Shown here in pieces: positions 1-7,555 of a stretch of 35,482 nucleotides of DNA. The first letter of the stretch is position 1. Every line of letters starts with the position of its first letter. Made by a program: the position numbers and the translations under genes. The DNA lies in the NCBI GenBank assembly GCA_040080965.1, contig JBEBHH010000036.1, positions 1 through 35,482 of the forward strand, given 5' to 3'. The notes below the pieces were generated by a model. It was not told where the DNA came from. It saw only the letters and a program-made list of their open reading frames with translations, and made no database searches. Source of the DNA: SHZI01 sp040080965. GTDB taxonomy: Bacteria; Pseudomonadota; Gammaproteobacteria; Steroidobacterales; GCA-2729495.

Positions 1-10
1 CCGCTCCTAC
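1..10 (-). repeat. Possible truncated REP head at window edge
   Basis: Read on the minus strand these bases are GTAGGAGCGG, identical to the head of the REP arm at 2018-2040. They sit in the same reading frame relative to the repeat (Val-Gly-Ala) as the in-frame copy in the neighbouring oxidoreductase gene. Only ten bases are visible, so a chance match is possible. Confidence 0.3.
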
Positions 11-1012
11 GAAGACAGTGTCGGCGTAGGCGAGCAGGTCGCCCGCACTCCGTGTGATGCCGAAGGCCGCGTCGTTGAACAGCGGGATGTCGCCAGCGCC
101 CGTGCGGATTCCCCGGAGAAAATCCGTGGCCCGCCGGGCAGCCGCGGCGAGCAGGGCAACTTTCTCCGCAGGCACGAATCCGGGATTTCGCGCGAGCAGA
201 TTGACTACGTCCAGGTAGTCCTCGAGCACGATGCAGTGATACATCGGGCTGCGCTCCACGTGCCCGCCGTCGGGCAGCACCTGGGCCTCGGCCTCACTGC
301 CCAGGATGTCGAGTCCCAGTGCCAGCCAGCGCGTGGCGGCAGGCCCCGACAGGCAGGCGCCCGCAAACACCAGCGCCTTGCCGTTCTTCAGCAGGTGATT
401 GGCCAGCAGGTGGTACTCCACGTCGCCTTCCAGCGCGGCAACCTGGTGGGCCAGGCTGTCCTGCCAGGTGCGGGGCACGCCACCGGGTGGCAGCGACAGG
501 AAATACTTGAGCCAGTTCACCACCCGCAGCGAGACCGGGTAGGGCTCCCAGGCATCCTCCGCGCCGACGGGCACCCGCGCGATCCAGTCGTCGATCAGCG
601 CCGCCTTCGCCGCGGCATCGAGGCCCGGCCAGGCGAGGTAGTCGAAGTAGTGCAGGTTGTAGCGCCAGAGCTTGGGGGCGTCCCGCGCCACCCAGTCCGG
701 ATGCCGGACGGCAAAGGGCCTGCCCTGGCCGACGAAACTGATCTGGCCCGGCACTGGTGCCGGCTCGGGCCCGGGCAGGAACGCGGCGTGCCGCGCCGCC
801 GGTCGCAATTCCACGGCGGGTGGAGCGGCAGGCGGCCGCGGCGGGACCAGGCGGCGCCTGAGCTGGCTCGCGATCTGCCCCGCCCGGAGGTGACGCACGG
901 TATGAAAGTAGAGTGGCAGGCGGCCGGCCACGGACCGGCGGACCGGACCGGCCTCGGCGGCCAGGTCTCGCCCGGGTGGCGCCAGGGCTCCGGGATCCTG
1001 CGGGGCAGTCAT
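1..1012 (-). CDS. Heparinase II/III family protein, N-terminal part (cut by window start)
   Basis: The frame stays open from an ATG at 1012 to the window edge, giving 337 residues without a stop. The N-terminal half resembles the alpha/alpha-toroid domain of heparinase II/III-type polysaccharide lyases: a region reading LWRYNLHYFDYLAWPG, then NHLLKNGKALVFAG and HVERSPMYHCIVLEDYLD, in the family's usual order. The C-terminal beta-sandwich with the HGHAD-type motif would lie outside the window. No signal peptide is visible. The ATG overlaps the stop of the upstream bi-domain oxidoreductase in an ATGA (4 bp), so translational coupling is likely. The same oxidoreductase-heparinase order recurs at 23160-27263. 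Family members in polysaccharide loci are thought to cleave or edit uronic-acid-containing polymer; the substrate here is unknown. The last visible codons (positions 1-10) match the head of a REP repeat. Confidence 0.85.
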   Translation of the reverse strand, partial: MTAPQDPGALAPPGRDLAAEAGPVRRSVAGRLPLYFHTVRHLRAGQIASQLRRRLVPPRPPAAPPAVELRPAARHAAFLPGPEPAPVPGQISFVGQGRPFAVRHPDWVARDAPKLWRYNLHYFDYLAWPGLDAAAKAALIDDWIARVPVGAEDAWEPYPVSLRVVNWLKYFLSLPPGGVPRTWQDSLAHQVAALEGDVEYHLLANHLLKNGKALVFAGACLSGPAATRWLALGLDILGSEAEAQVLPDGGHVERSPMYHCIVLEDYLDVVNLLARNPGFVPAEKVALLAAAARRATDFLRGIRTGAGDIPLFNDAAFGITRSAGDLLAYADTVFVGA

Positions 1013-3183
1013 GTCCGCGCGTGCATGGCCTCGACGGCATCGAAGGTGGACGCGGTGACCTCCACCAGTTCCGCGAAAGGCATTGGCGACGGCTGGCCGG
1101 CGGTGATGGCGGCGATGAACGCGGCCATGCAGGCCTCGTTGCCCTTGTCCTGCTTCCAGAGATTCAGCTTCGTGAAGCCCGGCCAGCCGAAGCCCGTGAG
1201 CCGCCGGAAGTTGTCCAGCTGCAGGACCGCCCCGCGGCAGAAGACTTCCAGCCGCTCCTTGGGCAGCGAGCGGTGGCCGTTGGCCAGGTAGTGCACCGTG
1301 CCGAAGGAACCGTCCTCGAACTCGAGGGTGATCACCGCCTTGTCGTCGCGCACGACGACCCCGGGCGCAGGGCCCATGCGGACGGCATGGGTGCGGCGGA
1401 TCGGCGACGCCGCGAGGAAGCGCAGCAGGTCCACGAAGTGGCAGCCCTCCCCGATGATCCGGCCGCCACCCTGGGCATCGCTCTGGGTCCAGTGTTCCGG
1501 CGGGATGTCCCCGGCGTTCACCGTCATCGTGAACACCTTGGGCTCTGACGTGGCGGCCAGCAGTTCGCGAATGCGCACCACCTGGGGCGCGTACCGGCGG
1601 TTGAAGCCCACCATGACCACCGGCCTGAACCCGCCGGCGATCGCCGCCGCGTGGGCGGCGCTGATGTCGTCGAGCTGGGACCGGGTGATCGCGAGCGGCT
1701 TCTCGACGAACACGTGCTTGCGAGACCGCAGCGCCTGCACGACCAGCGCGGCGTGGCTGTCGTGGCGCGTGGCGATGACCACCGCGTCGGTATCGGCGGC
1801 CGTGATGGCGGCCGTCGAGTCCGTGGCCGCGGCGGCGAAGCCGTGCTTGCGGCCCGTGCGCACGCCACTGACACCGGCCGCGCTCACCAGCGTCTGGAGG
1901 CGGGCCGGCGTGGCGGCCAGGGCGGGAATGAGCACCTGGGCGGCGTAGTTGCCGGCGCCGATGACGGAGACGCGGGGGGCGGCGGTAGGAGCGCCTTTAG
2001 GCGCGACCACTGCCTGAGTCGCGGCTGAAGCCGCTCCTACGGCGAGCGAAACGGTGCGGCTGAGGGGCCCGGCAGCACCGGGCGGGTACTCCAGCACGAT
2101 CGCCAGCGGGCTGCCCGAGGCCAGCTGCTCGTAGCCCCGCGCGGCGTCGTCGATCCGGCAGCGCTCGCTGATCAGCGCGCTGACATCCAGCCGGCGCGCC
2201 GCCAGCAGTTCCAGCACAGCCTCGAAATTCCGCTGCTCGGTCCAGCGCACGAAGCCCAGCGGGTAATCCTGGCCCTGCTCCTCATAGGCGGGGTCGTAGC
2301 GCCCGGGGCCGTAGGAACAGGACACCTGGAACGAGAGTTCCTTGTCGTAGAAGTCCGCCCGGGACAGCTGCAGCCCGGTGACACCGACCAGCACGATGCG
2401 GCCGCGCTTGCGGCACATCTGCGCCGCCTGGTGCATGGGCTCGTTGCTTTGCGTGGACGCGGTGATGACGACGGCATCCACGCCCCGGCTGGCGGATACC
2501 CGCCGGGCCGCCTCCAGGGGATCCTCCCCCGCCGACAGCACGCAGGTTTCCGCGCCGAAGGTCCGCGCCAGCGCGGCGCGGCCCGGGTCGGGGTCGATGC
2601 CCAGCACCCGGCAGCCGTTCGCCCGGAGCAGCTGGACGGCCAGCAGGCCGATCAGCCCGAGGCCGGTCACGACCACCGTCTCGCCGAGCGTGGGTTGCAC
2701 GAGGCGGATGCCCTGCAGGGCGATGGCGCTGACCACCGTGAAGCAGGCGGCCTCGTCATCGACGCTGTCGGGAATCGCCGCGCAGAGGTTCTCGGGAATG
2801 CAGACGTACTCCGCGTGGGGACCGTTGGAAACCACCCGGTCGCCAACCTGGAAGCGCGTGACGCCCGCTCCCACCTCGACGACGACGCCGGCATTGCTGT
2901 AGCCGAGCGGGATGGGCTTGTCGAGCTTGGCCTGGACGGAGCGCATCGTGGGCCCGATGCCGTCGGTCCGCAGCTTGTCGATGACCATGCGCACCTTGTC
3001 CGGCTGCTGGCGGGCCTTGTCCAGGAAATTGGCCCGGCCGAACTCGAGCAGCATGCGCTCGGTGCCGGCCGAGACGAGCGAACGGCCCGTGCGGATCAGG
3101 AGGTGGCCACGGCGGACCAGCGGCACGGGCACCTGCTCGACGATGGTGTCGCCCTGCTTGAGGTCCTGGAGGATCTGGTGCAT
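1009..3183 (-). CDS. Bi-domain oxidoreductase (MDR dehydrogenase + Gfo/Idh/MocA), copy 1
   Basis: This 724-aa protein fuses two NAD(P)-binding enzymes. Residues 1-365 are a medium-chain alcohol-dehydrogenase-like domain with a Rossmann motif GLGLIG (174-179). Residues 403-724 are a Gfo/Idh/MocA oxidoreductase with GAGNYA (409-414) and an EKPLA motif. The usual GHE zinc-site segment of MDR enzymes reads GYSNAGV here (94-100), so the first domain probably lacks a catalytic zinc. Such fusions are common in polysaccharide loci and probably make or oxidise a nucleotide sugar; the substrate is unknown. The inter-domain linker (residues about 382-400) is encoded by a REP palindrome pair. It makes the linker about 11 residues longer than in the paralogue at 25110-27263. 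The 3' end overlaps the heparinase start by 4 bp. Confidence 0.9.
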   Translation of the reverse strand: MHQILQDLKQGDTIVEQVPVPLVRRGHLLIRTGRSLVSAGTERMLLEFGRANFLDKARQQPDKVRMVIDKLRTDGIGPTMRSVQAKLDKPIPLGYSNAGVVVEVGAGVTRFQVGDRVVSNGPHAEYVCIPENLCAAIPDSVDDEAACFTVVSAIALQGIRLVQPTLGETVVVTGLGLIGLLAVQLLRANGCRVLGIDPDPGRAALARTFGAETCVLSAGEDPLEAARRVSASRGVDAVVITASTQSNEPMHQAAQMCRKRGRIVLVGVTGLQLSRADFYDKELSFQVSCSYGPGRYDPAYEEQGQDYPLGFVRWTEQRNFEAVLELLAARRLDVSALISERCRIDDAARGYEQLASGSPLAIVLEYPPGAAGPLSRTVSLAVGAASAATQAVVAPKGAPTAAPRVSVIGAGNYAAQVLIPALAATPARLQTLVSAAGVSGVRTGRKHGFAAAATDSTAAITAADTDAVVIATRHDSHAALVVQALRSRKHVFVEKPLAITRSQLDDISAAHAAAIAGGFRPVVMVGFNRRYAPQVVRIRELLAATSEPKVFTMTVNAGDIPPEHWTQSDAQGGGRIIGEGCHFVDLLRFLAASPIRRTHAVRMGPAPGVVVRDDKAVITLEFEDGSFGTVHYLANGHRSLPKERLEVFCRGAVLQLDNFRRLTGFGWPGFTKLNLWKQDKGNEACMAAFIAAITAGQPSPMPFAELVEVTASTFDAVEAMHART
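1985..2040. repeat. REPIN-like inverted pair of REP palindromes inside a CDS
   Basis: Two 23-bp arms (1985-2007 and 2018-2040) lie in inverted orientation around a 10-bp spacer and match at 20 of 23 positions. Each arm carries its own hairpin: GCGCCTTTAGGCGC in the first and, read as the reverse complement of the second, GCGGCTTCAGCCGC. Two of the three differences between arms are compensatory (C/G swapped for G/C within the 5-bp stem); the third falls in the loop. Both arms begin GTAGGAGCG, the head seen in REP elements of Pseudomonas and Xanthomonadaceae. The element is translated in frame as VGAASAATQAVVAPKGAPT in the linker of the bi-domain oxidoreductase. Confidence 0.85.
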
Positions 3184-3225
3184 CGGGAAGGATTCCTGGC
3201 GCTTGGGTGATGAAACCGGTGAAGG

Positions 3226-4599
3226 TCAGTCGCAAAGCCAGCCCCGGGGGAGCCGCCGGGCAAACTGGCCATTGCCGCCCGGTCGGCAGAGATCCGTGGT
3301 TTCGTTGCGGCCGCAATCGGCGCAATAGAACGACTGGCCGGGTATCGACAGTTCAGCCAGGTCGGCGAAGCGCACCCAGGGCGATGCACCGCCGGCCCGG
3401 CCGGCGCACTGGGTGGCGACACCACTCGCGGTAATGCAGCTGTTCGACCCAGCTGTCACGCGTGCAATGGGGCTCGTGACGATCGGGTCGTAGGCGTTGG
3501 AGCCGGTCCCGGCAACGATGCCCGCGAAGCCAACGCCGGTGACCGCCAGTTCCGCGTAGCCGCCCTGCCCGCTCGCGGCGGTGGGCCAGAAATAGATGGT
3601 TGGCCGTGCCGCGCCCGGGCGCCTGATCGTGCCGGTGATGTTGAGCCCCTGGATCGTCAACGGGCCATACCGGTGGAAGTCGACGACCCTGCCGCTGGGC
3701 TGCAGGTCGTCGATGGCGAAACGGCCACCGATCACCTGGACCGGCAGCAGGAAAGAGGCGGAGCCCTCAGGCGTCCTGAGCAGGGCCGCGCTCCCCTCAC
3801 TGTTCTCGTTGATGATTGCCGTTCCCGTGCGGGAGCCGGCGACGTAGTAGTTCGCCAGCGCAAACCGCCCGTGGAAGCCACCGATGGACGTGAAGCTCCC
3901 GTCCTTGACATTGACGAACGCCGCCGCCGTGTTGCCCGTGGCACCGGTCGAATTGACAGCCAGCAGCCGGTGATCGTGCGACTGGGAATGCTCGATCGAG
4001 ATCCCGGCAGTCGTGACGTTGTAAATGCCGGAGTTGATGATCGTCGCCTGGTCGTTGTCCTCGTCGATGCCATTCCTGGCCGTGAACCGGACACCGTACT
4101 GGAGTCCATTGAGGCTGGTGCCGTCGATGATCACGTGGTCCAGTATGTTGTAGCGGGGATTCACGCGGACCGGCAGGCCCTTGGTGAACTCGAAGGCGGC
4201 CTGCAGGGGCGCATCCGGACCGGCGCGGATGTAGAGGTTGGTGACCCTGAGGCTCTGGGTGTTCGTCAGGAGGAACATCGGCACGGAGCGCCGGGACCCG
4301 GCCCACTCCAGGACGGCCCCGTGCCCGTCGATGACGCCACCGTGGGCGTTGGTGACCGTGAGGGTATCGCGGATGTAGTAGGTCTTGCCGGCGGTCGCGG
4401 CCACGGCGCCAAAGTAGGGGTAGCCCTCCACGCGAATTGCGGCATCCAGCGCCTGCTGCCAGCACTCCGTATCGTCACCGCGCGTGGCGTTGCAACCGGG
4501 GAAATCCTCCGGCCGGACGTCGGCAACAGCAGTCGCCAGGCAGGACAACGCCGCGGCAAGCGCCAGTGTCGCGCGCTTCCGGACTGTACCGACGCGCAT
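3226..4599 (-). CDS. Secreted right-handed beta-helix (pectate-lyase-like) protein
   Basis: The 457-aa product starts with a signal peptide (MRVGTVRKRATLALAAALSC, then an Ala-rich stretch to about residue 26), so export is expected. The body has short repeating beta-strand/turn segments with many Asn, Thr, Gly and Ile (VIDGHGAVLEW, NLYIRAGPDA, ILDHVIIDGT, IYNVTTAGISIEHS), the look of a parallel beta-helix as in pectate lyases and phage tailspikes. No catalytic set can be assigned. The C-terminal 32 residues hold a CxxC (426/429), Cys438 and Cys456 followed by a single Asp, in the pattern FYCADCG...LCRPGGNG...RGWLC. It is probably a small disulfide or metal-binding cap. The start codon overlaps the stop of the upstream polymerase gene by one base (TGATG). 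Likely a polysaccharide lyase, epimerase or binding protein acting in the periplasm or outside the cell. Confidence 0.75.
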   Translation of the reverse strand: MRVGTVRKRATLALAAALSCLATAVADVRPEDFPGCNATRGDDTECWQQALDAAIRVEGYPYFGAVAATAGKTYYIRDTLTVTNAHGGVIDGHGAVLEWAGSRRSVPMFLLTNTQSLRVTNLYIRAGPDAPLQAAFEFTKGLPVRVNPRYNILDHVIIDGTSLNGLQYGVRFTARNGIDEDNDQATIINSGIYNVTTAGISIEHSQSHDHRLLAVNSTGATGNTAAAFVNVKDGSFTSIGGFHGRFALANYYVAGSRTGTAIINENSEGSAALLRTPEGSASFLLPVQVIGGRFAIDDLQPSGRVVDFHRYGPLTIQGLNITGTIRRPGAARPTIYFWPTAASGQGGYAELAVTGVGFAGIVAGTGSNAYDPIVTSPIARVTAGSNSCITASGVATQCAGRAGGASPWVRFADLAELSIPGQSFYCADCGRNETTDLCRPGGNGQFARRLPRGWLCD

Positions 4600-6239
4600 C
4601 AGCGGGCCGCCGCGGAGGCAGTAGCACGGCCGCCAACCGGTGCCTGGCCTGGCCCTGCCGGGCTGGCCGGAACCGGTCGCTGGACGGCACCCGGGGGCCG
4701 CTCGGGCCGGCGGGGCGGACGCGAGACGCCCATCTGCCGGAGCAGGCGGTCAAGGAGCCAGATCACGATGAGCAGCCGCACGAACGTGGAGTACTCCGTG
4801 GCGATGTTCCCGGAGAAATACACCGACAGGTAGTAAGTGGCCATCAGCAGGCACAGGAAGCGCGGGAGGGTCATGCGGAACTCGTCGAGGAAGGCCCCGG
4901 CCATCCGGGCGAAGATGAACCCCATCGCCAGCATCCCGACGATCACCGCCGGCCAGCCGAAGTTCCAGTACAGGTCGCCCAGTTGCGTCGTCGGGACGTA
5001 GGTATATCGGGATGCGGACAACCCGAACATGCGATTGAACATCTGGCCCGTCGTCGTCACGGGCTTGTTGGGCCAGAGGGCACGCGGCACGAACGACGTG
5101 AAGAAATAGCCGAGGCTCTCGCCGTAGAGCATCGGAACCTTGCCACCTTCCGTTCCGGCAACGATGATGTCGATGTAGACCTTGTGGTCGATGCGCCCGC
5201 TGAGCGACCTGATGCTCGATTCGGCAACCTCATCCTCGCGTTCGGTCTTGCTCTTCACCACGTCGAGGTTCTCGGCAAACTTGGCAAAGGCTTCGGCAGG
5301 GTTCTTGAACCCGCCCTCCATCATCTGCATGCGATACGCATTGAAGTACAGCATGTAGGGGATGGAGACGATGAGCATGACGGCGATGATCTTCAGGTTG
5401 ACCCGCCCCCGCACGTAGTACAGGCCGAGCAGGAACAGCACGGCGATGCGGAATGAGATCTCCTTGGAGCTGGCGATGAAGCCAAACACGAACTCGGACC
5501 CGATGATCACCGCCAGGAGCGTGCCAATCAGTGCCGTCCTGTATTCCCGGGTGAACAGGTAGATGAGCATCACCGCGCCCATCGGCGAGAGGAACTTCAG
5601 GTTGGACGCGGCGCTCAGGGGGACGCCGAGAATGGTCTTCGGCATGTAGAAGACCGACACTGTCGAATCGTAGGCCAGCATGAAGATGAAGCCGATCAGC
5701 CACATGACGAAACCGAGAAGCATCACCGAGCTGTGGCGCCACTCGTTGGCCAGGAACTTCGAGTGCCGGCGGCCCCGCGCGCGATCGGTGAGGAAATAGC
5801 CGGCCAGGAAGCACAGGCCGCCTATGATGACGACGAAATCGGAGGCGGTCAGTGCGCTGCTGTCGCTCACCTTCAGAGCTCCCTGGCCCCACATGAGCTC
5901 GGCGGCGGCCCCGTCGATGATCTGCGCTAGCCCGCCGATGGCGAACAGCATGAAGTAGATGCCCATGAAGATGGAGACGAGCCGGTGGCGCGGATTGCCA
6001 CGGCCGAGCAGGAACGGCCCGGCGCAGATGACAAACATCATCGTCACGTAGGCGATGCGGGCAAACGGGATCTCCTTGTTGAGTATTCCGAGGACGAGCA
6101 CGGTGATGCTGAACACCAGGCACGACATGATGTACGTGCCCGTGGCGCGCGGTCGCCGGACGGCCGCGGCAGGCCGCGCCGTCGTCCGGGGTGGCGGCTC
6201 CGGCTGGCTGGCGTCGCTAGAGGCGATGGGCATGGGCAT
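4599..6239 (-). CDS. O-antigen polymerase (Wzy-like) membrane protein
   Basis: This 546-aa protein has a cytoplasmic Pro/Arg-rich N-terminus (about 35 residues), roughly ten to twelve hydrophobic helices, and a soluble loop around residues 300-385 containing AESSIRSLSGRIDHKVYIDI and SFVPRALWPNKP. It then has a Pro/Ala-rich cytoplasmic tail. The long loop with RxLWPxKP fits oligosaccharide repeat-unit polymerases of the Wzy class, which join lipid-linked repeat units in the periplasm. Sequence is poorly conserved in this class, so the assignment rests on topology, loop features and context. ATG at 6239 is chosen; an in-frame ATG two codons later is equally possible. A 122-bp gap with a hairpin separates it from the upstream GT4 gene, and the downstream beta-helix gene overlaps its stop. 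Confidence 0.75.
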   Translation of the reverse strand: MPMPIASSDASQPEPPPRTTARPAAAVRRPRATGTYIMSCLVFSITVLVLGILNKEIPFARIAYVTMMFVICAGPFLLGRGNPRHRLVSIFMGIYFMLFAIGGLAQIIDGAAAELMWGQGALKVSDSSALTASDFVVIIGGLCFLAGYFLTDRARGRRHSKFLANEWRHSSVMLLGFVMWLIGFIFMLAYDSTVSVFYMPKTILGVPLSAASNLKFLSPMGAVMLIYLFTREYRTALIGTLLAVIIGSEFVFGFIASSKEISFRIAVLFLLGLYYVRGRVNLKIIAVMLIVSIPYMLYFNAYRMQMMEGGFKNPAEAFAKFAENLDVVKSKTEREDEVAESSIRSLSGRIDHKVYIDIIVAGTEGGKVPMLYGESLGYFFTSFVPRALWPNKPVTTTGQMFNRMFGLSASRYTYVPTTQLGDLYWNFGWPAVIVGMLAMGFIFARMAGAFLDEFRMTLPRFLCLLMATYYLSVYFSGNIATEYSTFVRLLIVIWLLDRLLRQMGVSRPPRRPERPPGAVQRPVPASPAGPGQAPVGGRATASAAAR

Positions 6240-6285
6240 TCATCAGGACAGGCGGCAATTCTGTGACCCCGTATTGGACTGCGGA

Positions 6286-6306
6286 TTCCCCGTTTCCAAC
6301 AGGGAA
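6286..6306 (-). promoter_or_regulatory. Hairpin in the leader upstream of the polymerase gene
   Basis: The 122-bp gap 6240-6361 is locally AT-rich compared with flanking genes. On the minus-strand transcript a 9-bp stem (TTCCCTGTT with AACGGGGAA, loop GGA) forms with one G-U pair; on the plus strand the same position is a C-A mismatch. The structure therefore favours the sense transcript. A second small palindrome lies at 6316-6329. No U-tract follows either, so this does not look like an intrinsic terminator. It may be an intercistronic leader or RNA-processing structure. Confidence 0.35.
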
Positions 6307-6361
6307 CTCATCCTGTTTTCCGCAGAAAAAACATTCTGGCACAGGGCGGATTGCTGAAAAT

Positions 6362-7555
6362 TCACGTCCCGCCCGGGCGCGCACCCGCAAATCGGTCCAT
6401 CGCCGCTGCCAGAACCTCGCGGGTCACCCGCGCCAGGTCGGCATTATGACAATACCGTAACCCGGCTTCCCGTGCCGCCCGGGACCAGGCCCCGAACTCG
6501 GTGCCGTCCATCGCGGCGAAGCGCCCGATGGCCTCCCCGAACGCGGCAGGCCGCCCCAGGGGCAAATCGAAGCCGATGCCCCGGGCGGCGAGGTCCCGCC
6601 AGGGAGTCCGGTCCGAGATCAGCAGCGGACAGCCGGCGAGCAGGGCCTCGAGAATGACGTGGCCGAAGTTCTCACCCAGCGTCGGCAGGATGAAGACGTC
6701 GTACCCGGCCAGGACGGCGATCACCTGCTCGGGCTGGACCGGCCCCCGGTACCGGACAGTCACCGACGCTGGCAGCCGGCCAATCTGCTGCTCGCACTCG
6801 CGCCAGTAGGTCGCGTCCTCGGTGGTGCCGTAGATATCCAGGCTGACGGGCTGCCGCACGGCCGCCAGGGCCGACAGGACGTCCTGGAGATTCTTCATGG
6901 GCGAGATGCGGGAGAGGAACACCAGACGCAACGCTCCCGCCAGCTTTGCCTGGCGGGCCGGCTCGTCGCCGGCGTCGACCTTCGGTGGCAGGTTCGGCGC
7001 AATGAGTACCCGGGCCTGCCTGCCCCAGAGGCTGCGGATCAACGCGGCTTCGTTCTCGTCGGTGGCCTGCCAGCTGACGTTCTCGAAGAGCTGCAGGAGA
7101 CGAACGAAGCGCAGCCACGCCACCTTCCGGTTCTTCTTCAGGCCCAGGGCGCCTGGCGAGAACTCGCCCCGGGGCGCAACCAGCACCGGAGTACGCGGGC
7201 CCAGCAACCCCAGCCGGCGCAGGGCCAGGGGCATCGCGACCAGCGAGGGGTCCAGGAAGCTGTGGAAGTAGAGCAGGTCCGCCTGGCACTCGCGCACGAT
7301 CCGCCGCAGGCGGCCCGGCGACCAGTGGGGCTTCGGCAGGTAGGTGACCGGGGTGCCGCCGGCGGGGTACCAGACGTCCGGGAGCTTGTCGGCGTAGGGC
7401 TCCGGATGACCCAGGTCGCAGTTGCGCGTGACGATGCGGAAGTCGAAGTCGTCCTTCAGCCACTCACAGAGCCGCATCAGGCTTCGCACCGGCCCGCCGG
7501 CCCGAAAGCCGGGCAGGTACCAGCTGGCGAAGCACAGGACGCGGCGTTCAGCCAT
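6362..7555 (-). CDS. GT4-family glycosyltransferase
   Basis: A 397-aa GT-B fold retaining glycosyltransferase. The N-terminal domain begins RRVLCFASWYLPGFRAGGPVRSL, typical of this class (Gly-rich loop after the first strand). The C-terminal domain contains FLSRISPMKN and the E-x7-E signature ENFGHVILE (about 295-303). A longer frame exists upstream, but ATG 7555 is chosen because the protein then begins MAERRVLCF, just before the first beta strand. It overlaps the upstream stop by 8 bp (7548-7555), a spacing seen again at 34102-34109. It should transfer a sugar from a nucleotide donor to the lipid-linked repeat unit at the inner membrane face. Donor and linkage cannot be read from sequence. 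Confidence 0.88.
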   Translation of the reverse strand: MAERRVLCFASWYLPGFRAGGPVRSLMRLCEWLKDDFDFRIVTRNCDLGHPEPYADKLPDVWYPAGGTPVTYLPKPHWSPGRLRRIVRECQADLLYFHSFLDPSLVAMPLALRRLGLLGPRTPVLVAPRGEFSPGALGLKKNRKVAWLRFVRLLQLFENVSWQATDENEAALIRSLWGRQARVLIAPNLPPKVDAGDEPARQAKLAGALRLVFLSRISPMKNLQDVLSALAAVRQPVSLDIYGTTEDATYWRECEQQIGRLPASVTVRYRGPVQPEQVIAVLAGYDVFILPTLGENFGHVILEALLAGCPLLISDRTPWRDLAARGIGFDLPLGRPAAFGEAIGRFAAMDGTEFGAWSRAAREAGLRYCHNADLARVTREVLAAAMDRFAGARPGGT

